A stretch of 64,000 bases of DNA from Maribacter zhoushanensis (GTDB lineage Bacteria; Bacteroidota; Bacteroidia; Flavobacteriales; Flavobacteriaceae). Positions 63,937 to 64,000 of the stretch are shown one piece after another; position 1 is the stretch's first letter, and each line of letters opens with the position of its first letter. Below the pieces are notes generated by a model. That model ran no database searches, had not been told where the DNA came from, and saw only the letters and a program-made list of their open reading frames with translations. The stretch covers positions 455,869 through 519,868 of the forward strand of contig NZ_JARKMR010000003.1 in the NCBI RefSeq assembly GCF_029350975.1. Reading direction: 5' to 3'. The translations under genes were made by a program, and so were the position numbers.

Positions 63937-64000
63937 TGATGGGGGTAGTGTTTTATAGGTAAGCGCGTAGAATTTCTGTATTAGACGTGCGGCGTAAAGA

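Overview
The window is about 64 kb of low-GC chromosome from a gliding, probably marine member of the Flavobacteriaceae. The call rests on a complete gldK-gldL-gldM-gldN cluster, a TonB-dependent receptor with an N-terminal carboxypeptidase-regulatory-like domain, several -7 boxes of the Bacteroidetes TAnnTTTG type, and polysaccharide-active enzymes (an alginate-lyase-family protein and a GH113-like hydrolase). The genus cannot be fixed from the sequence alone; Maribacter or Zobellia relatives would fit. I found no rRNA, tRNA, transposase, integrase or CRISPR array.

Layout. 1-6.3 kb: a lipoprotein cut by the window edge, then a copper block (HYC_CC_PP small protein, CopA ATPase, TonB receptor, secreted HMA protein). 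6.5-13.5 kb, minus strand: groEL-groES, then an apparent operon miaB / sigma-54 activator / lptE / TPR protein / secG. 13.6-24.4 kb, plus strand: a membrane protein, an LVIVD propeller lipoprotein, topA, a degenerate ureohydrolase and gldKLMN (type IX secretion and gliding). 24.5-37.3 kb: an FAD oxidoreductase, DUF983, an ABC-F ATPase, two tandem leucine-rich-repeat proteins, a tripartite RND efflux operon and two small followers. 37.3-45.8 kb: a GIN-domain protein, a GH113 fusion protein, a LytS/LytT-type two-component pair, DUF2130 and small membrane proteins. 45.8-57.4 kb is the accessory region: alginate lyase, TPR protein, a DUF4365 two-gene unit, YidD, a frameshifted serine hydrolase, an amidohydrolase, and two arrays of a roughly 250-bp structured repeat with a DUF559 (Vsr-like) nuclease gene inside one of them. 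57.4-63.8 kb, minus strand: PepSY membrane protein, sugar isomerase-like protein, NrtR/AraR-like regulator, AblB-like acetyltransferase and the proline operon proC-proB-proA.

The most unusual part is 50.4-57.4 kb. Ten left (L) and eight right (R) copies of a G/C-rich hairpin repeat form paired units of about 165 bp, and these recur about every 250 bp. A DUF559 nuclease gene sits inside the array, and its stop codon falls within a degenerate R copy. This looks like a nuclease with its own repeat family, analogous in layout to RAYT/REP systems. Other notable signals are a TACGGGTTTCCGTA palindrome placed before several minus-strand genes of the same region, 21-bp-phased direct repeats upstream of the first LRR gene and the RND operon that resemble LytTR targets, an A11 tract that splits a serine hydrolase, and a ureohydrolase-fold protein next to gldK that lacks half of its metal ligands.
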